DNA of 64,000 nucleotides from Flammeovirga kamogawensis (GCF_018736065.1 NZ_CP076128.1:2542001-2606000), one strand, 5' to 3'. Positions 44,448 through 54,616 are shown, counted from the first letter of the stretch. Notes: generated by a model not told the origin, from the letters alone. A program made the numbers and translations.

Positions 44448-44939
44448 TTAGATCTTAGCGCTTTCAACTAACTCTTTTACAAGTTCTTGTTGTGCGGTAT
44501 CATTAGATAGTTGCTTACGAACTACTTTTTCAGCTATTTCTAGTGAAAGTTCTGCTACAACACCTTTGATGTTTGCTAACGCGTCTCTTTTTTCTGCCTC
44601 GATAGAAGCTTTAGCTTCAGTCATGATTCTTGAAGCTTCTGCTTTAGCAGCATCACTTGCTTCATTTACCATTTCATCAGCTCTAACTTTAGCCGCATTG
44701 ATAATTTCTTCTCTTTCAGCACGAGCAGCATCTTTCATCTTCTCGTTATCAGCCTTAAGTTGTTCAATATCAGCTTTAGCTTGTTCCGCACTCTTAAGCG
44801 CGCTATCAATAGAATCTTCTCTATCCTTAAGTGCCTTAGAAATTATCGGAACGATTTTCTTTCCAATAATTAAGAACACTACTAAAAAGAATAAAGTGTT
44901 CCAAAATATAAGGCCTATACCTGGAGTTATTATATCCAT
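44448..44939 (-). CDS. atpF: ATP synthase Fo b subunit
   Basis: A 163-residue stalk subunit: one N-terminal transmembrane helix (~8-28, LIFWNTLFFLVVFLIIG), then a long charged coiled coil (~35-140, e.g. ALKDREDSIDSALKSAEQAK) ending in the delta-binding segment. The length is normal. It lies 114 bp downstream of atpE, across a stable GC-rich hairpin. Confidence 0.96.
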   Translation of the reverse strand: MDIITPGIGLIFWNTLFFLVVFLIIGKKIVPIISKALKDREDSIDSALKSAEQAKADIEQLKADNEKMKDAARAEREEIINAAKVRADEMVNEASDAAKAEASRIMTEAKASIEAEKRDALANIKGVVAELSLEIAEKVVRKQLSNDTAQQELVKELVESAKI

Positions 44940-44987
44940 CTTCGATTATATTTTGCGTTGTGCGTTCTGACGTTTCTTTGTTGGAAG

Positions 44988-45025
44988 ATACCCATCGCCG
45001 GGCAAACCCCTTAAGCGATGGATAT
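44988..45025 (-). other. Stable intercistronic hairpin between atpE and atpF
   Basis: On the mRNA, GATA.CCATCGC pairs with GCGATGG.TATC around a GC-rich loop. It is locally far more GC-rich than the surroundings and has no T tract, so it is not an ordinary terminator. It lies just downstream of atpE. Confidence 0.5.
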
Positions 45026-45053
45026 CCAAACAAAATGTTTCTTCAGTTAGGGA

Positions 45054-45317
<264 letters not shown>

Positions 45318-45439
45318 TTAAATAGTTTTAAAAAAGAAACGTATATGAAGCTTTCGCTTAGCGCGAATATCATTCATTTTATTGATTACATCACCAAAAT
45401 TCGAGTTAATTAACTCAAATACAGCTAGTTTAGTAATTC

Positions 45440-46495
45440 CTAGTGATGTTCAGCAACTGCTGAACTAATAAATAATGCAGAAAGCATTGTGAAAATATAT
45501 GCTTGTAATACAGCTACAAATATTTCCATAAAATATAATGGAATGATGATGAAAGAGGCTACACCTCCAACCCATGCTGCTTCCAAAATAAACACCAATG
45601 ACATAAATGATAATAATACAATATGTCCACCAGTAATGTTCGCGAACAAACGAAGCATTAAGGCAATAGGTTTAGTAAAAATACCAATAAGTTCGACTGG
45701 AATCATAATCGGTAATAACCATACTGGAACGCCTGGAGTTGCAAAAATATGGCTCCAATAGTTCTTATTAGCACTTAGATTAGTAACTAATAATGTGATT
45801 ACTGCCATAATCATTGTAAATGATATATTTCCTGAAGAGTTTGCTCCACCTGGTAATAACCCCATAAGGTTATTAATAAGGATAAAGAAGAACAGTGTCA
45901 GTAAATAAGGCATAAACTTCTCTGTTTTACTTCCTAAGTTAGGTTTAATCACCTCGTCTCTCATATAAACAATAAGAGGTTCGAAAAATGATTGAACTCC
46001 ACTTGGTGCTTTACCAGCATTTTTCTTATATCCTTTTGATATTGCACTAAACAATAAAATTAGAATAATTGCTGACATTCCTGTCGAAGCTGCATTCTTT
46101 GTTAATGAGAAATCATAAACTTTTCCCTCATCAACTCTAGAAATATGCTCGTGATGCATTTCATAAGTAGCATACTTACCTTTTACAGGTTTGTGATGAT
46201 AAAATTCGCTTGACGCAAATACATCAACACCTTGCCCAGGTACATATAATATTACGGGTAACGTAATACCATAATGATGTTCGTGACCATGATCATCAGC
46301 TACTGTTGCAAACGTCCAATTATGTTCGTCTTTAACGTGATGTAAAATCGTCTCTACTGGATTATACTCTTTGATATGAATCTCTTTAGATTCACCATGA
46401 CCATCACTCGCAAGTAATGTTTGTGTTGAAAGTGCTGAAAAAAGCACTGCTAGCAATGCTAAGCGTCTGTAAAAAGAATAAAAAATACTTTTCAT
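45440..46495 (-). CDS. atpB: ATP synthase Fo a subunit (with N-terminal exported extension)
   Basis: A 351-residue protein from the start MKSIFYSFYRR, which gives a signal-peptide-like N terminus (ALLAVLFSALSTQTLLASD). Starts further upstream lie inside the neighbouring gene's sequence, and the one 78 bp upstream is TTG. The periplasmic extension (~28-130) is His-rich (DDHGHEHHYG), as is typical in Bacteroidota. The C-terminal ~220 residues form the proton channel with five to six helices; the essential Arg is in LMLRLFANITGGH. The last helix ends ...SSAVAEHH. Confidence 0.93.
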   Translation of the reverse strand: MKSIFYSFYRRLALLAVLFSALSTQTLLASDGHGESKEIHIKEYNPVETILHHVKDEHNWTFATVADDHGHEHHYGITLPVILYVPGQGVDVFASSEFYHHKPVKGKYATYEMHHEHISRVDEGKVYDFSLTKNAASTGMSAIILILLFSAISKGYKKNAGKAPSGVQSFFEPLIVYMRDEVIKPNLGSKTEKFMPYLLTLFFFILINNLMGLLPGGANSSGNISFTMIMAVITLLVTNLSANKNYWSHIFATPGVPVWLLPIMIPVELIGIFTKPIALMLRLFANITGGHIVLLSFMSLVFILEAAWVGGVASFIIIPLYFMEIFVAVLQAYIFTMLSALFISSAVAEHH

Positions 46496-46505
46496 TATTA
46501 TAAAA

Positions 46506-46910
46506 TCACTCATTACCTGATTTACCCTGCAATTTAGGAAAGAGACATACAATCTCAAATATTGTATACGCAAAATAAAAAAAGAAGAAACTTAATATGA
46601 AAGCTAATTTCTCGTGTTTGTCTGCGTCTGCAAAAATAAAAAACAAAGTAAAAACGGTTAAAGATAGTAAAACCCTTATAAAAACCGTTGCCACATAAAA
46701 TCCATGAAAAATTTCCCCATCACCAGATAAGGCTCCTAAACATGTAATCTCATACGACATTACCGCTAAAAATGCATTGAATACAATTTCAATATAAATA
46801 AAGCGGCCTAAATCTAACCCCATTAACTCTATTATCCATACACCTACTGAAAACAGCATTGATATTTTTAATAGACCTATATAGAAACGTGCTCGTAAAC
46901 TTCGTTGCAT
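46506..46910 (-). CDS. Small membrane protein of the ATP synthase cluster
   Basis: A 134-residue protein with four predicted transmembrane helices (VGVWIIELMGL, IEIVFNAFLAVMSYE, VFIRVLLSLTVFTLFFIF, LSFFFFYFAYTIFEIV). It sits between the AtpZ-type gene and atpB, like the small membrane proteins upstream of atpB in other Bacteroidota. A role in Fo assembly is inferred from position only; I do not recognise a named family, though it occupies the position of AtpI. Confidence 0.72.
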   Translation of the reverse strand: MQRSLRARFYIGLLKISMLFSVGVWIIELMGLDLGRFIYIEIVFNAFLAVMSYEITCLGALSGDGEIFHGFYVATVFIRVLLSLTVFTLFFIFADADKHEKLAFILSFFFFYFAYTIFEIVCLFPKLQGKSGNE

Positions 46911-46986
46911 ATATTTTTTTCAGCCCAATCAGCCGAATCGATTGCAAACATAATGTAATAGCTTTTAAACGCAAAGCATGTTTTAA

Positions 46987-47298
46987 TCATTTTTCATAAA
47001 AACCGTCATCTTTACCTTTTTTTTTAATATTCTGCTCTTTTTTTCGCGAAATTTTCCGCAACCCATTGATAAGGATGAATAATGAAGCAAAAACTCCAAA
47101 CAAAAGAAAACCAATAGTAAAATAAGGACCATTGGTTTTCAAGTACTCATCAAGGTACTTTCCAATGTAGGCACAAACCAATAATGTGACTATCATTTCA
47201 GTACTCACAGAAGAATATTTCAAAAAAGTTGAATACTTTTTTGCGGCTTTTGACGCTTTTTCTGAAAATTCAGATTTATTGTGCTTCTGTTGTTTCAT
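46987..47298 (-). CDS. AtpZ/AtpI-family ATP synthase-associated protein
   Basis: A 103-residue protein with two transmembrane helices (~28-48 SSVSTEMIVTLLVCAYIGKY and ~58-80 YFTIGFLLFGVFASLFILI) and a basic C-terminal tail. The AtpZ/AtpI family aids c-ring assembly or cation supply to Fo. Its start overlaps the bactofilin gene by 23 bp on the same strand, so translation is coupled. Confidence 0.82.
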   Translation of the reverse strand: MKQQKHNKSEFSEKASKAAKKYSTFLKYSSVSTEMIVTLLVCAYIGKYLDEYLKTNGPYFTIGFLLFGVFASLFILINGLRKISRKKEQNIKKKGKDDGFYEK

Positions 47299-47725
47299 TA
47301 TCTTCTACCTTTTCAGCTTCTGAAGAATTCTCTGAAGTTGCTAACAAAGGTCTAGATTCGCCCATATGACATTGACCATTAAAGATTGCTCCTGGATCAA
47401 TTGTAAGCTTTTTAGTAATAATATCACCATGAATAACAGCAGATGCTCTTAAAACTAAATTTTCTGCAACTTCTATTTTTCCATGAATCTCACCCTCAAT
47501 CTCAGCATTTTGAGCAAAGATATCACCCTCTACTTGTCCTTCACTTCCTAAAAACAATTTAGAATGACAGTGTAAGTTACCAATTAACTTACCATCCATT
47601 CTTAAAATACCATGCGTCTCAACGTCACCTTTTAATGTAGTTCCTTGTCCAATAGTATTATTGGTTACATTACTTGGTTGCTGTGTTGGAGCAATTTTAT
47701 CTTCGTTATTTCCAAATAAACCCAT
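47276..47725 (-). CDS. Bactofilin (polymer-forming cytoskeletal protein)
   Basis: A 149-residue protein whose core (~25-125) is a right-handed beta-helix of hydrophobic repeats (TLKGDVETHGILRMDGKLIG, VEGDIFAQNAEIEGEIHGKI, AVIHGDIITKKLTIDPGAIF), with short unstructured ends. Bactofilins polymerise without nucleotide and organise cell-wall enzymes. Its upstream neighbour is an M23 peptidase, a pairing seen in many bacteria and used in cell-shape control. Confidence 0.93.
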   Translation of the reverse strand: MGLFGNNEDKIAPTQQPSNVTNNTIGQGTTLKGDVETHGILRMDGKLIGNLHCHSKLFLGSEGQVEGDIFAQNAEIEGEIHGKIEVAENLVLRASAVIHGDIITKKLTIDPGAIFNGQCHMGESRPLLATSENSSEAEKVEDNETTEAQ

Positions 47726-47783
47726 AGTTTCTAAATTTAATTTATATCGTTATAGTAGTACGTTCTATATATGTTTAAGATCA

Positions 47784-48656
47784 TTATTCAAAAGAAATAA
47801 AATCCAATGGGTCTACAGGATTACCATTTACCCAAAGTTCAAAATGCAGATGTTGCCCATCCGTCATCTCTCCACTATTCCCAATAATTGCTATAATATC
47901 ACCAGTTCTTACAGTCTCACCTACTTTTTTAAGTAGAACAGAATTATGTTTATAAAACGATATAACCTGTCCTCTGTGTTGAATACCAATTACATAACCA
48001 GAATCTTGAGTCCAAGATGCTAATATTACAGTTCCTTCAGAAATAGCTGTTATTCCTTCATTTCTTTTTGCTAAAACATCTACACCATAATGTCCTTTTC
48101 TAATATCAAATTTTTTGGAGAGAACTCCATTTGATACAGGGGGAAAAAAGAATACATCATCATAACTTGCTGTAGTTAATTGCGAAGGTGCAGATTTAAG
48201 TTCTAAATCTTCAAATTCACTTCTAAAAAGTGAATCTACAGGATCAATTTTTTTAAGGTCTACTTCAATATTTTCTACTTCTCCTTGTTTTACTATATTG
48301 GCTTTAATGTCTTCAGCATCTTCTACTTCACCATCAATAATAGCTTTAATTGACGCCATATATACATCTTTTTCATCTGATGCTACTTGAAGAGAGTCAA
48401 CTGTTTTTTCCATTTCAATCAGTCTTCTATCTGCCTCTCGGTAAGCTACTCTTGGATCATAGACTTTTGCTAATACTGTTGTAGCAAGAATAAAACTTAA
48501 ACCGCCTAAAACAGTAAATACAATCCCAAACAACAATAAGATTTTTACATAACTCAATCTATATGCTGCTCGTTCCGCAAATGTTTCTTCATCTCTTACT
48601 ACGAGAACAAATCTGGTGGTTAGCCACTCTGATAATGTTTTCCCTTGTTTCTTCAT
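47784..48656 (-). CDS. M23/LytM peptidoglycan endopeptidase
   Basis: A 290-residue protein with a short basic N terminus, one transmembrane anchor (~36-62), a coiled coil (~70-110) and a C-terminal LytM domain (~175-290). The zinc ligands are visible in GHYGVDVLA (H, D) and GQHLHFELW (HxH), with the FYKHNS His. It cleaves peptide crosslinks in peptidoglycan, at the periplasmic side of the inner membrane. It is the first gene of a run with bactofilin and the ATP synthase cluster; 58 bp separate it from bactofilin. Confidence 0.93.
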   Translation of the reverse strand: MKKQGKTLSEWLTTRFVLVVRDEETFAERAAYRLSYVKILLLFGIVFTVLGGLSFILATTVLAKVYDPRVAYREADRRLIEMEKTVDSLQVASDEKDVYMASIKAIIDGEVEDAEDIKANIVKQGEVENIEVDLKKIDPVDSLFRSEFEDLELKSAPSQLTTASYDDVFFFPPVSNGVLSKKFDIRKGHYGVDVLAKRNEGITAISEGTVILASWTQDSGYVIGIQHRGQVISFYKHNSVLLKKVGETVRTGDIIAIIGNSGEMTDGQHLHFELWVNGNPVDPLDFISFE

Positions 48657-48733
48657 GTAATATATTTCTTCTTATGTTTAAGAAGTTAATCGGCGGTAAA
48701 TTTACAATAAATGCGCATTTTCTTTGCATTTTG

Positions 48734-48762
48734 TTTGTAACTATTGAATTATTATAACTTTT
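48734..48762 (+). promoter_or_regulatory. Putative promoter of the PorW-like gene
   Basis: TTTG (48734-48737), 17 bp, then TAACTTTT (48755-48762), which matches TAnnTTTG at 7 of 8 positions if nn are ignored. It lies 66 bp upstream of the start codon. Confidence 0.4.
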
Positions 48763-48827
48763 AGGTGAATAAAAACTGTAAATTAGCTAATTATATATAT
48801 AAATTTTAGCATAACCGCTAGTCAAAA

Positions 48828-51104
48828 ATGAAGCAAACTTTTCTAAAACATATAAATAAATACTTTTTTAAATCAATATTTCTCACTCTTCTTTTTATAA
48901 GTGGAAGTTGTCAATTTTATCATGACACAGCTACGCATTACAATTCTTACTTTTTAGCTAAAGAAGGAATGGATTTATTTGAGCAAGAAATTTTTGATGA
49001 AAATGTAGATGATTATAATGATGTACTTTCAATTCTAATTCCTATTGATTCAAATAAAACATTGTCTCACAAAGATCAATTAGATTATATCATCACAAAA
49101 GCTTCAAGACCCATCAAGTTTCATAAAACTAGTGATTGGATTGATGAATGCTACCTTTTAGTAGGTTGGGTTAGATTATATGAAGAAGATTATGATAATG
49201 CATTAACTACATTTAAATACATCAATGCTAAATTTCCTGACCCGAACAGTAGACATGCTGCTTTGAATGCCTTATTAAGGATGTTTATAGAACTTGATGA
49301 AGAAGCCAACATGACTTTGGTTAAAGACATTATAAAACAACAAAAACAACCTTACAATAAATTAAACACAAAAGAGTATCATTTAAACTTAGCACATTAC
49401 TATAGAAATAAAATCAATTTTAAAAAGTCTATACAACACCTAAGACTTGCTGTTGACTTGGAAGAAAACAAACATAAAAAAGCGCGCTATTATTTCATCT
49501 TAGGACAAATGTTTGAAGAAGAAAACAAAATTGATGATGCATACAAAGCTTATTCAAAAGCTGAAAAACTAGCTAAAACTAATGAGCTAGAGTTCCAATC
49601 TGACATTAGTGCATATAGTATGCAACCTGTTGATTTTAATGATGAAAAACAGGCTAAGAAGATTCAAAAATACTTTGATAAAAAACTCAAAGATCATAAC
49701 AATTGGGACAATAGAGATAAAATCTATTATGAAATGGGGCAGTTTGAATTAAGGAAACCAGATTATGATAGAGCACTAAATAAATTTAATGAATCTGTTC
49801 AGGTTAGTACATCAAATAAAATTCAAAAAGGTCACTCTTACCTTGAGTCTGGGATAATATATTATGATCAGAAAAAGGATTACATCGCTGCATCTGCATA
49901 TTATGATAGTGCAATTCAAAATTTTGATGAGTCTGTATATGGTTATGAAGAAATAAAAGAGAAAGCAGAATATTTGAGAGATTTAGCGAAATACATCAAA
50001 ATAATTAATGATCAAGAGCGTCTTCTTCAATTATATGACATGAACGATGAAGAACGTTCTACTTTTCTAGAAGAAGAATATCAAAAAGAAAAAGATGAAA
50101 TTATTTTAAGAGCTCAATATGCTAAAGAAAATGAAAAGAGAAAGCAACGTCCTGCTACTGCTGAATCTGCATCTTTTAGTAATAAAGAAACTAAAGAATT
50201 TTACTTCTACAATACCACAGCTGTTGCACAAGGAAAAGCTCAATTTCTAAAAAACTGGGGTTCTAGACCTTTAGAAGATAACTGGAGGCGTTCAAATAAA
50301 ATGGACTTTGCATCAAATGATTCTAACTCTCCTGAACAAGGAAATACTTCTTCAGAAACAAAAGGAAAGAGTCCTAAAAATAATGCGAATAATGACGAAG
50401 AGGAAAATGTTGATCTTTTTGCTAATTTGAAATCAGTGGAAGAGAGAAAACAAGAAATCCCAACTTCTGATGAAGAGTTAGTAGGTATTAATAAAAAATT
50501 AGCTGATGCTCTTTTTGAATTGGGTAAAGTATATCTATATAAGGTAAAAACTCCTGATAATGCTCTTACAAATTTCCATCGCTTCTTGGATAATTACCCT
50601 GAAGATGAGAATGCATATGAGGTTGCATATCTAATCTATGTTATTTGTTTAGATTATGAAGATTGTGATTCTGATGTTGCTAAAAAATATTTAATTGATA
50701 ACTATCCAGACTGTTTATACTCTAAAGTATTGGTAAACCCTAATTATGTTAAGGAAACAAATGAAAGAGAAAACTACATTAGAGATCTCTACGCTTCTGC
50801 CTATAACTTATATTTAAGTGGAAATTATAATGCTTCTGATAAAAAATTAAATGAACTTTTAAACGACTTCCCTCAAAATACATATGAAGAAAAAGGGCGC
50901 TTTTTACGTGTTTTGTTAGTAGGAAGAACAACTAAATATTACAAGATCTTTAAGAAATCTTTAGAAGATTACTTAAAAATATATCCTGAAGGGGAATTCT
51001 CTACTATTGCAGAAGGCATGTTAAATGAAATAACAGAAAATAGGTTGAAGAATGGTTACATTCCTGGCAGGTATCATGATTTTGAAATCACTATTGATGA
51101 ATAA
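48828..51104 (+). CDS. porW: SprE/PorW-like type IX secretion TPR lipoprotein
   Basis: A 758-residue lipoprotein with a signal peptide and lipobox ending at the Cys of FISGSC (~29). Immediately after it comes FYHDTATHYNSYF, the YH..T..YN motif found at the same place in SprE/PorW. Many TPR repeats follow (~85-330, 560-700; e.g. YLLVGWVRLYEEDYDNALTT), with a Glu/Lys-rich linker at ~410-520. SprE (gliding motility) and PorW (P. gingivalis) are outer-membrane lipoproteins needed for T9SS function. The next gene, 165 bp on, is PBP1A. Confidence 0.82.
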   Translation: MKQTFLKHINKYFFKSIFLTLLFISGSCQFYHDTATHYNSYFLAKEGMDLFEQEIFDENVDDYNDVLSILIPIDSNKTLSHKDQLDYIITKASRPIKFHKTSDWIDECYLLVGWVRLYEEDYDNALTTFKYINAKFPDPNSRHAALNALLRMFIELDEEANMTLVKDIIKQQKQPYNKLNTKEYHLNLAHYYRNKINFKKSIQHLRLAVDLEENKHKKARYYFILGQMFEEENKIDDAYKAYSKAEKLAKTNELEFQSDISAYSMQPVDFNDEKQAKKIQKYFDKKLKDHNNWDNRDKIYYEMGQFELRKPDYDRALNKFNESVQVSTSNKIQKGHSYLESGIIYYDQKKDYIAASAYYDSAIQNFDESVYGYEEIKEKAEYLRDLAKYIKIINDQERLLQLYDMNDEERSTFLEEEYQKEKDEIILRAQYAKENEKRKQRPATAESASFSNKETKEFYFYNTTAVAQGKAQFLKNWGSRPLEDNWRRSNKMDFASNDSNSPEQGNTSSETKGKSPKNNANNDEEENVDLFANLKSVEERKQEIPTSDEELVGINKKLADALFELGKVYLYKVKTPDNALTNFHRFLDNYPEDENAYEVAYLIYVICLDYEDCDSDVAKKYLIDNYPDCLYSKVLVNPNYVKETNERENYIRDLYASAYNLYLSGNYNASDKKLNELLNDFPQNTYEEKGRFLRVLLVGRTTKYYKIFKKSLEDYLKIYPEGEFSTIAEGMLNEITENRLKNGYIPGRYHDFEITIDE

Positions 51105-51269
51105 TATGATTTATTGATTTATAAGTTTAGTTTTGTATTGATTTTTTTGAAATAGATGTTATCAATTGATTGAATAAATCAAACCTTTAAAAATAGATTA
51201 ACTAAATTGCTGTTTAATTATTAATCTATATTGACATCTTTAAGTTTAAGTACTGAATATTAATAACAT

Positions 51270-53699
51270 ATGTATTTAAAAGCCATAAAAGCACTTTGGG
51301 TACTTTTTATAGTAGGCATCGTAAGTGCTCTTCTTTTAGGATTTTCTTTAACAAATAACTGGTTTAACCTTTACGGTGAACTCCCCGATCCTAGTATTTT
51401 AGAAAACCCTAAGAGTGAATTAGCTTCTGAACTATACTCTGCAGACGGCGTATTATTAGGTAAGTATTTCCGTAAAAACCGTACAAAATCAGAATATGAT
51501 GATTTATCTCCAAATCTAATTCATGCATTGTATGCATCTGAAGATATTCGTTTTAATGAACATAGCGGAATAGATTTTAGAGCCACATTAGCTGTACCCT
51601 ATTACCTCTTTAAATATATTGTTTTAGGAGGACAAAAAAGAGGGTCGTCTACAATTACACAACAGTTAGCAAAAAACCTTTTTAAGATTCGTAATGAAGC
51701 AAATTTAAAAGGGCGTTTATCTGATGTTAAAGGCGTTAATCTTGTCATCAATAAATTTAAAGAATGGGTAGTAGCTGTAGAGTTAGAAACTTCTTATACT
51801 AAAAGAGAAATTTTAACTATGTACCTGAATACTGTGGACTTTGGGTCAAATGCATTTGGTATTCATGTTGCATCAGAAACTTTCTACGGCGTATCTCCAG
51901 ATCAATTAACAATCCCTCAAGCTGCTACTTTAGTTGGTATTTTACAAGCACCATCTTTTTACAGCCCTAGATATCATCCTGATAGAGCAATTTATGTAAG
52001 AAATAAGGTAATCTCTCAGATGGAAAAGTATAATTACATTTCTGATAAGACATCTAAAGAGTTAATGGCAGAAGATCTAAACCTTAATTATAATGTTGAA
52101 AATCATAATAAAGGTATTGCTCCATATTTCCGTGCAGAAGTAGTGAAAGATTTAATTAGATACTGCCGTGAAAATGGTTTTGATTTATATGCTGATGGTC
52201 TAAAAATTTATACTACCATAGACTCTCGTATTCAAAAATATGCAGAAAGTGCTGTTGATAAACATATGAGAGAACAGCAAGGACTATTTGATGAACATTG
52301 GAAAGGACATGGTGAGCCTTGGAGAGATAGAGAAGGTGAAGTTATTCCTAACTTCTTAGCTCATTCAATTAGAAGAACAGCTGTTTATAAAACACTAAGA
52401 AAGCAAATAGGTAATGATTCTCTTGCGATAGATAAGCAATTGAAAGTGAAGAAAAAGATGAAAGTCTTCACTTGGGATAATAAAACCTTCGAAAAAGATA
52501 CTCTAATGAGTTCTTACGATTCTTTAAGATACTACAAAATGTTCCTACAAATTGGTATGATGTCAATGGAACCTCAAACTGGTAAAATTCGAGCTTGGGT
52601 TGGTGGTATAAACTACAAATACTTTAAGTATGATCATGTTAGACTAGGATATCGTCAACCAGGTTCTACATTTAAGCCATTCTTATACTCAAGAGCGTTA
52701 GAAGATCGTTTCCAACCTTGTTCTCCAATTACGGATGTTCCTATTACATTTACTGCTGAAGAAGCTATTGCTGATAAACCTTGGACTCCTAAAAATGCAG
52801 ATTATTATAGTGGTAAAACTTATACGTTGAGACAAGCAATGTCGAGATCTATAAATACAGCTGCAGCATATCTTGTAAAAGAGCTTACTGCACGAGAATT
52901 AGCAAAATATTCTGCCGACAAATTTGGCTTTAGATATATACGTGATCAAATGTTTGATTACATGGTTACTGACGATGAGCGCAAAAGAGGTATTACTGGA
53001 TATAATAAAAAATATATTAAAGGTGTTCCTTCTTTATGTTTAGGTACTGAAGATGTCTCTGTTTATGAAATGGTGACTGCTTATTCTGTATTTATTAATA
53101 AAGGTACTTGGACGGAACCTCAATTTATTACTCGTATCGAAGACAAAAATGGTAGAGTTTTAAAAGAGTTTATTCCTAAAAAGAGGGAAGCTTTAAATGA
53201 AAAAACCGCATGGTTAATGACTTATATGTTAAGAGGTACTTCTGAAGAAGCAGGAGGTACAGCTCTTCGATTAAATCGTTATAACTTTAAAAGAGATAAG
53301 AAAACAGGTGCTGTTTATCATGTTGGTGGTAAAACAGGTACAACTGCAAACTTCTCCGATGCTTGGTTTATGGGCTTTACTAATGATTTAGTAACTGGTG
53401 TATGGTGCGGTGGAGAAGATCGAAGTGTTCACTTTAGAAGTATTAAATATGGACAAGGTGCTAGACAAGCACTCCCAGCATTTGCTTACTTTATGGAAGA
53501 TGTTTACGGAGATAAAAAACTTTGTAGAGATCTTGGTTACAAAAGAGGTTTGTTTCCAGAACCCTCTAAACCAATTGGCGTAGAGTTAGATTGTAGTAAA
53601 TATGATGCAGAAAACTTTGGTGAGTTTGGTGCTGAAGCAGATTCTACTTTAGAAGATGAATATGTGACACCAACTGAAACTGACGATGGTATTTTGTAA
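51270..53699 (+). CDS. mrcA: Bifunctional penicillin-binding protein 1A
   Basis: An 809-residue class A PBP with an N-terminal signal anchor (~8-30). The GT51 transglycosylase (~60-240) has catalytic Glu in ASEDIRFNEHSGID and GSSTITQQLAKNLF. The transpeptidase (~420-720) has the SxxK serine in QPGSTFKPF (~464), the SxN in SRSINTAAAYL and the KTGTT box near 687. It polymerises and crosslinks peptidoglycan. The C-terminal ~60 residues are acidic (ETDDGIL). It is a complete and typical PBP1A with its own terminator. Confidence 0.96.
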   Translation: MYLKAIKALWVLFIVGIVSALLLGFSLTNNWFNLYGELPDPSILENPKSELASELYSADGVLLGKYFRKNRTKSEYDDLSPNLIHALYASEDIRFNEHSGIDFRATLAVPYYLFKYIVLGGQKRGSSTITQQLAKNLFKIRNEANLKGRLSDVKGVNLVINKFKEWVVAVELETSYTKREILTMYLNTVDFGSNAFGIHVASETFYGVSPDQLTIPQAATLVGILQAPSFYSPRYHPDRAIYVRNKVISQMEKYNYISDKTSKELMAEDLNLNYNVENHNKGIAPYFRAEVVKDLIRYCRENGFDLYADGLKIYTTIDSRIQKYAESAVDKHMREQQGLFDEHWKGHGEPWRDREGEVIPNFLAHSIRRTAVYKTLRKQIGNDSLAIDKQLKVKKKMKVFTWDNKTFEKDTLMSSYDSLRYYKMFLQIGMMSMEPQTGKIRAWVGGINYKYFKYDHVRLGYRQPGSTFKPFLYSRALEDRFQPCSPITDVPITFTAEEAIADKPWTPKNADYYSGKTYTLRQAMSRSINTAAAYLVKELTARELAKYSADKFGFRYIRDQMFDYMVTDDERKRGITGYNKKYIKGVPSLCLGTEDVSVYEMVTAYSVFINKGTWTEPQFITRIEDKNGRVLKEFIPKKREALNEKTAWLMTYMLRGTSEEAGGTALRLNRYNFKRDKKTGAVYHVGGKTGTTANFSDAWFMGFTNDLVTGVWCGGEDRSVHFRSIKYGQGARQALPAFAYFMEDVYGDKKLCRDLGYKRGLFPEPSKPIGVELDCSKYDAENFGEFGAEADSTLEDEYVTPTETDDGIL

Positions 53700-53718
53700 T
53701 AAATAAGATTTATTAAAA

Positions 53719-53753
53719 GAAAAACGAGATTAATTATTAGTCTCGTTTTTTTT
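53719..53753 (+). terminator. Terminator of the PBP1A gene
   Basis: Stem AAAACGAG / CTCGTTTT with an AT-rich loop that can extend the stem, followed by T. It lies 20 bp after the stop codon. Confidence 0.9.
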
Positions 53754-53800
53754 ATGTATTAATTTAGGGATGCACTTAATAATAATGTGACTATACAATT

Positions 53801-54616
53801 ATGGAGCTTACTGTAAAAGACAAATCTGCAAACTTAGATATTAAAATTGAACCTTTCAGAAGTTCAATTAGAACTACAAAGCCGCATAAACATTATAAAT
53901 ACTTCGAAGTTATTTTTCTAGCTGAAGGTAATGGTTATCATACCATTGACAATGATACCTATGAAATAAAACCACCCGTATTGTTTTTTATGCGAAAAGA
54001 ACAAATGCACCATTGGGAAATTACAACTCCTCCAAAAGGATATGTAATTATTATGAAGAAATCATTTTTAGAAAATTCTATTGATAAACAACTAGAAAGT
54101 TTTATTTCTGAAATTAGTAATCATGTATGTGTAGAGGTTGATGATAAAAAAAATCTTACCCAAATCTTTGAACTTCTCGTTGAAGAAGCAAAGAATCCAT
54201 CAAAATATCAACAATCAATTATTGAAGGATTACTAAAAGCTCTTTTTGCCAAAACCTTAGTCAATACAAAACCTATTCAAAGTAAATTATCTAATCTTCC
54301 TCCACTTTATGCCTCTTTTAAAGAGCTATTAGAAAGTAATGAAAACATAAAAAACAGTGTAAATTATTATGCTGAAATTTTACATACAACACCTCAAAAT
54401 TTAAATGCAATTTGTAGAAATGCTATTGGTTTATCTGCATCTAAATTAATTGCAGAATACATTATAAAAGAAGCAAAAAGGTTTTTACTATATACAAGTT
54501 TACCCGTTAGTGAAATAGCCTATGAGTTAGGGTTCAAAGATAACTCTCATTTTATCAAATACTTTAAAAGAAATACAGAGCAGACTCCTGCAGGTTTTAG
54601 AAGTCAAAAAGATTAA
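53801..54616 (+). CDS. AraC-family transcriptional regulator
   Basis: A 271-residue protein: N-terminal cupin-type sensing domain (~20-100, HKHYKYFEVIFLAEGNG, MHHWEI) and C-terminal AraC double HTH (~175-271; YAEILHTTPQNLNAICRNAI and FLLYTSLPVSEIAYELGFKD, then NSHFIKYFKRNTEQTPAGFR). The receptor gene 139 bp downstream, on the same strand, is its likely target. The ligand is unknown. Confidence 0.93.
   Translation: MELTVKDKSANLDIKIEPFRSSIRTTKPHKHYKYFEVIFLAEGNGYHTIDNDTYEIKPPVLFFMRKEQMHHWEITTPPKGYVIIMKKSFLENSIDKQLESFISEISNHVCVEVDDKKNLTQIFELLVEEAKNPSKYQQSIIEGLLKALFAKTLVNTKPIQSKLSNLPPLYASFKELLESNENIKNSVNYYAEILHTTPQNLNAICRNAIGLSASKLIAEYIIKEAKRFLLYTSLPVSEIAYELGFKDNSHFIKYFKRNTEQTPAGFRSQKD

Noticed and set aside
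44566-44970. Open frame of 134 codons opposite atpF
   Set aside because: It is the complement of the alanine- and glutamate-rich b subunit coiled coil; low-complexity Ser/Ala composition is typical of an antisense shadow.
45440-46573. Longer start for atpB
   Set aside because: The upstream TTG lies inside the preceding membrane-protein gene; MKSIFYSFYRR gives a proper signal peptide. An intermediate ATG at 46512 is possible but overlaps the stop of the previous gene.
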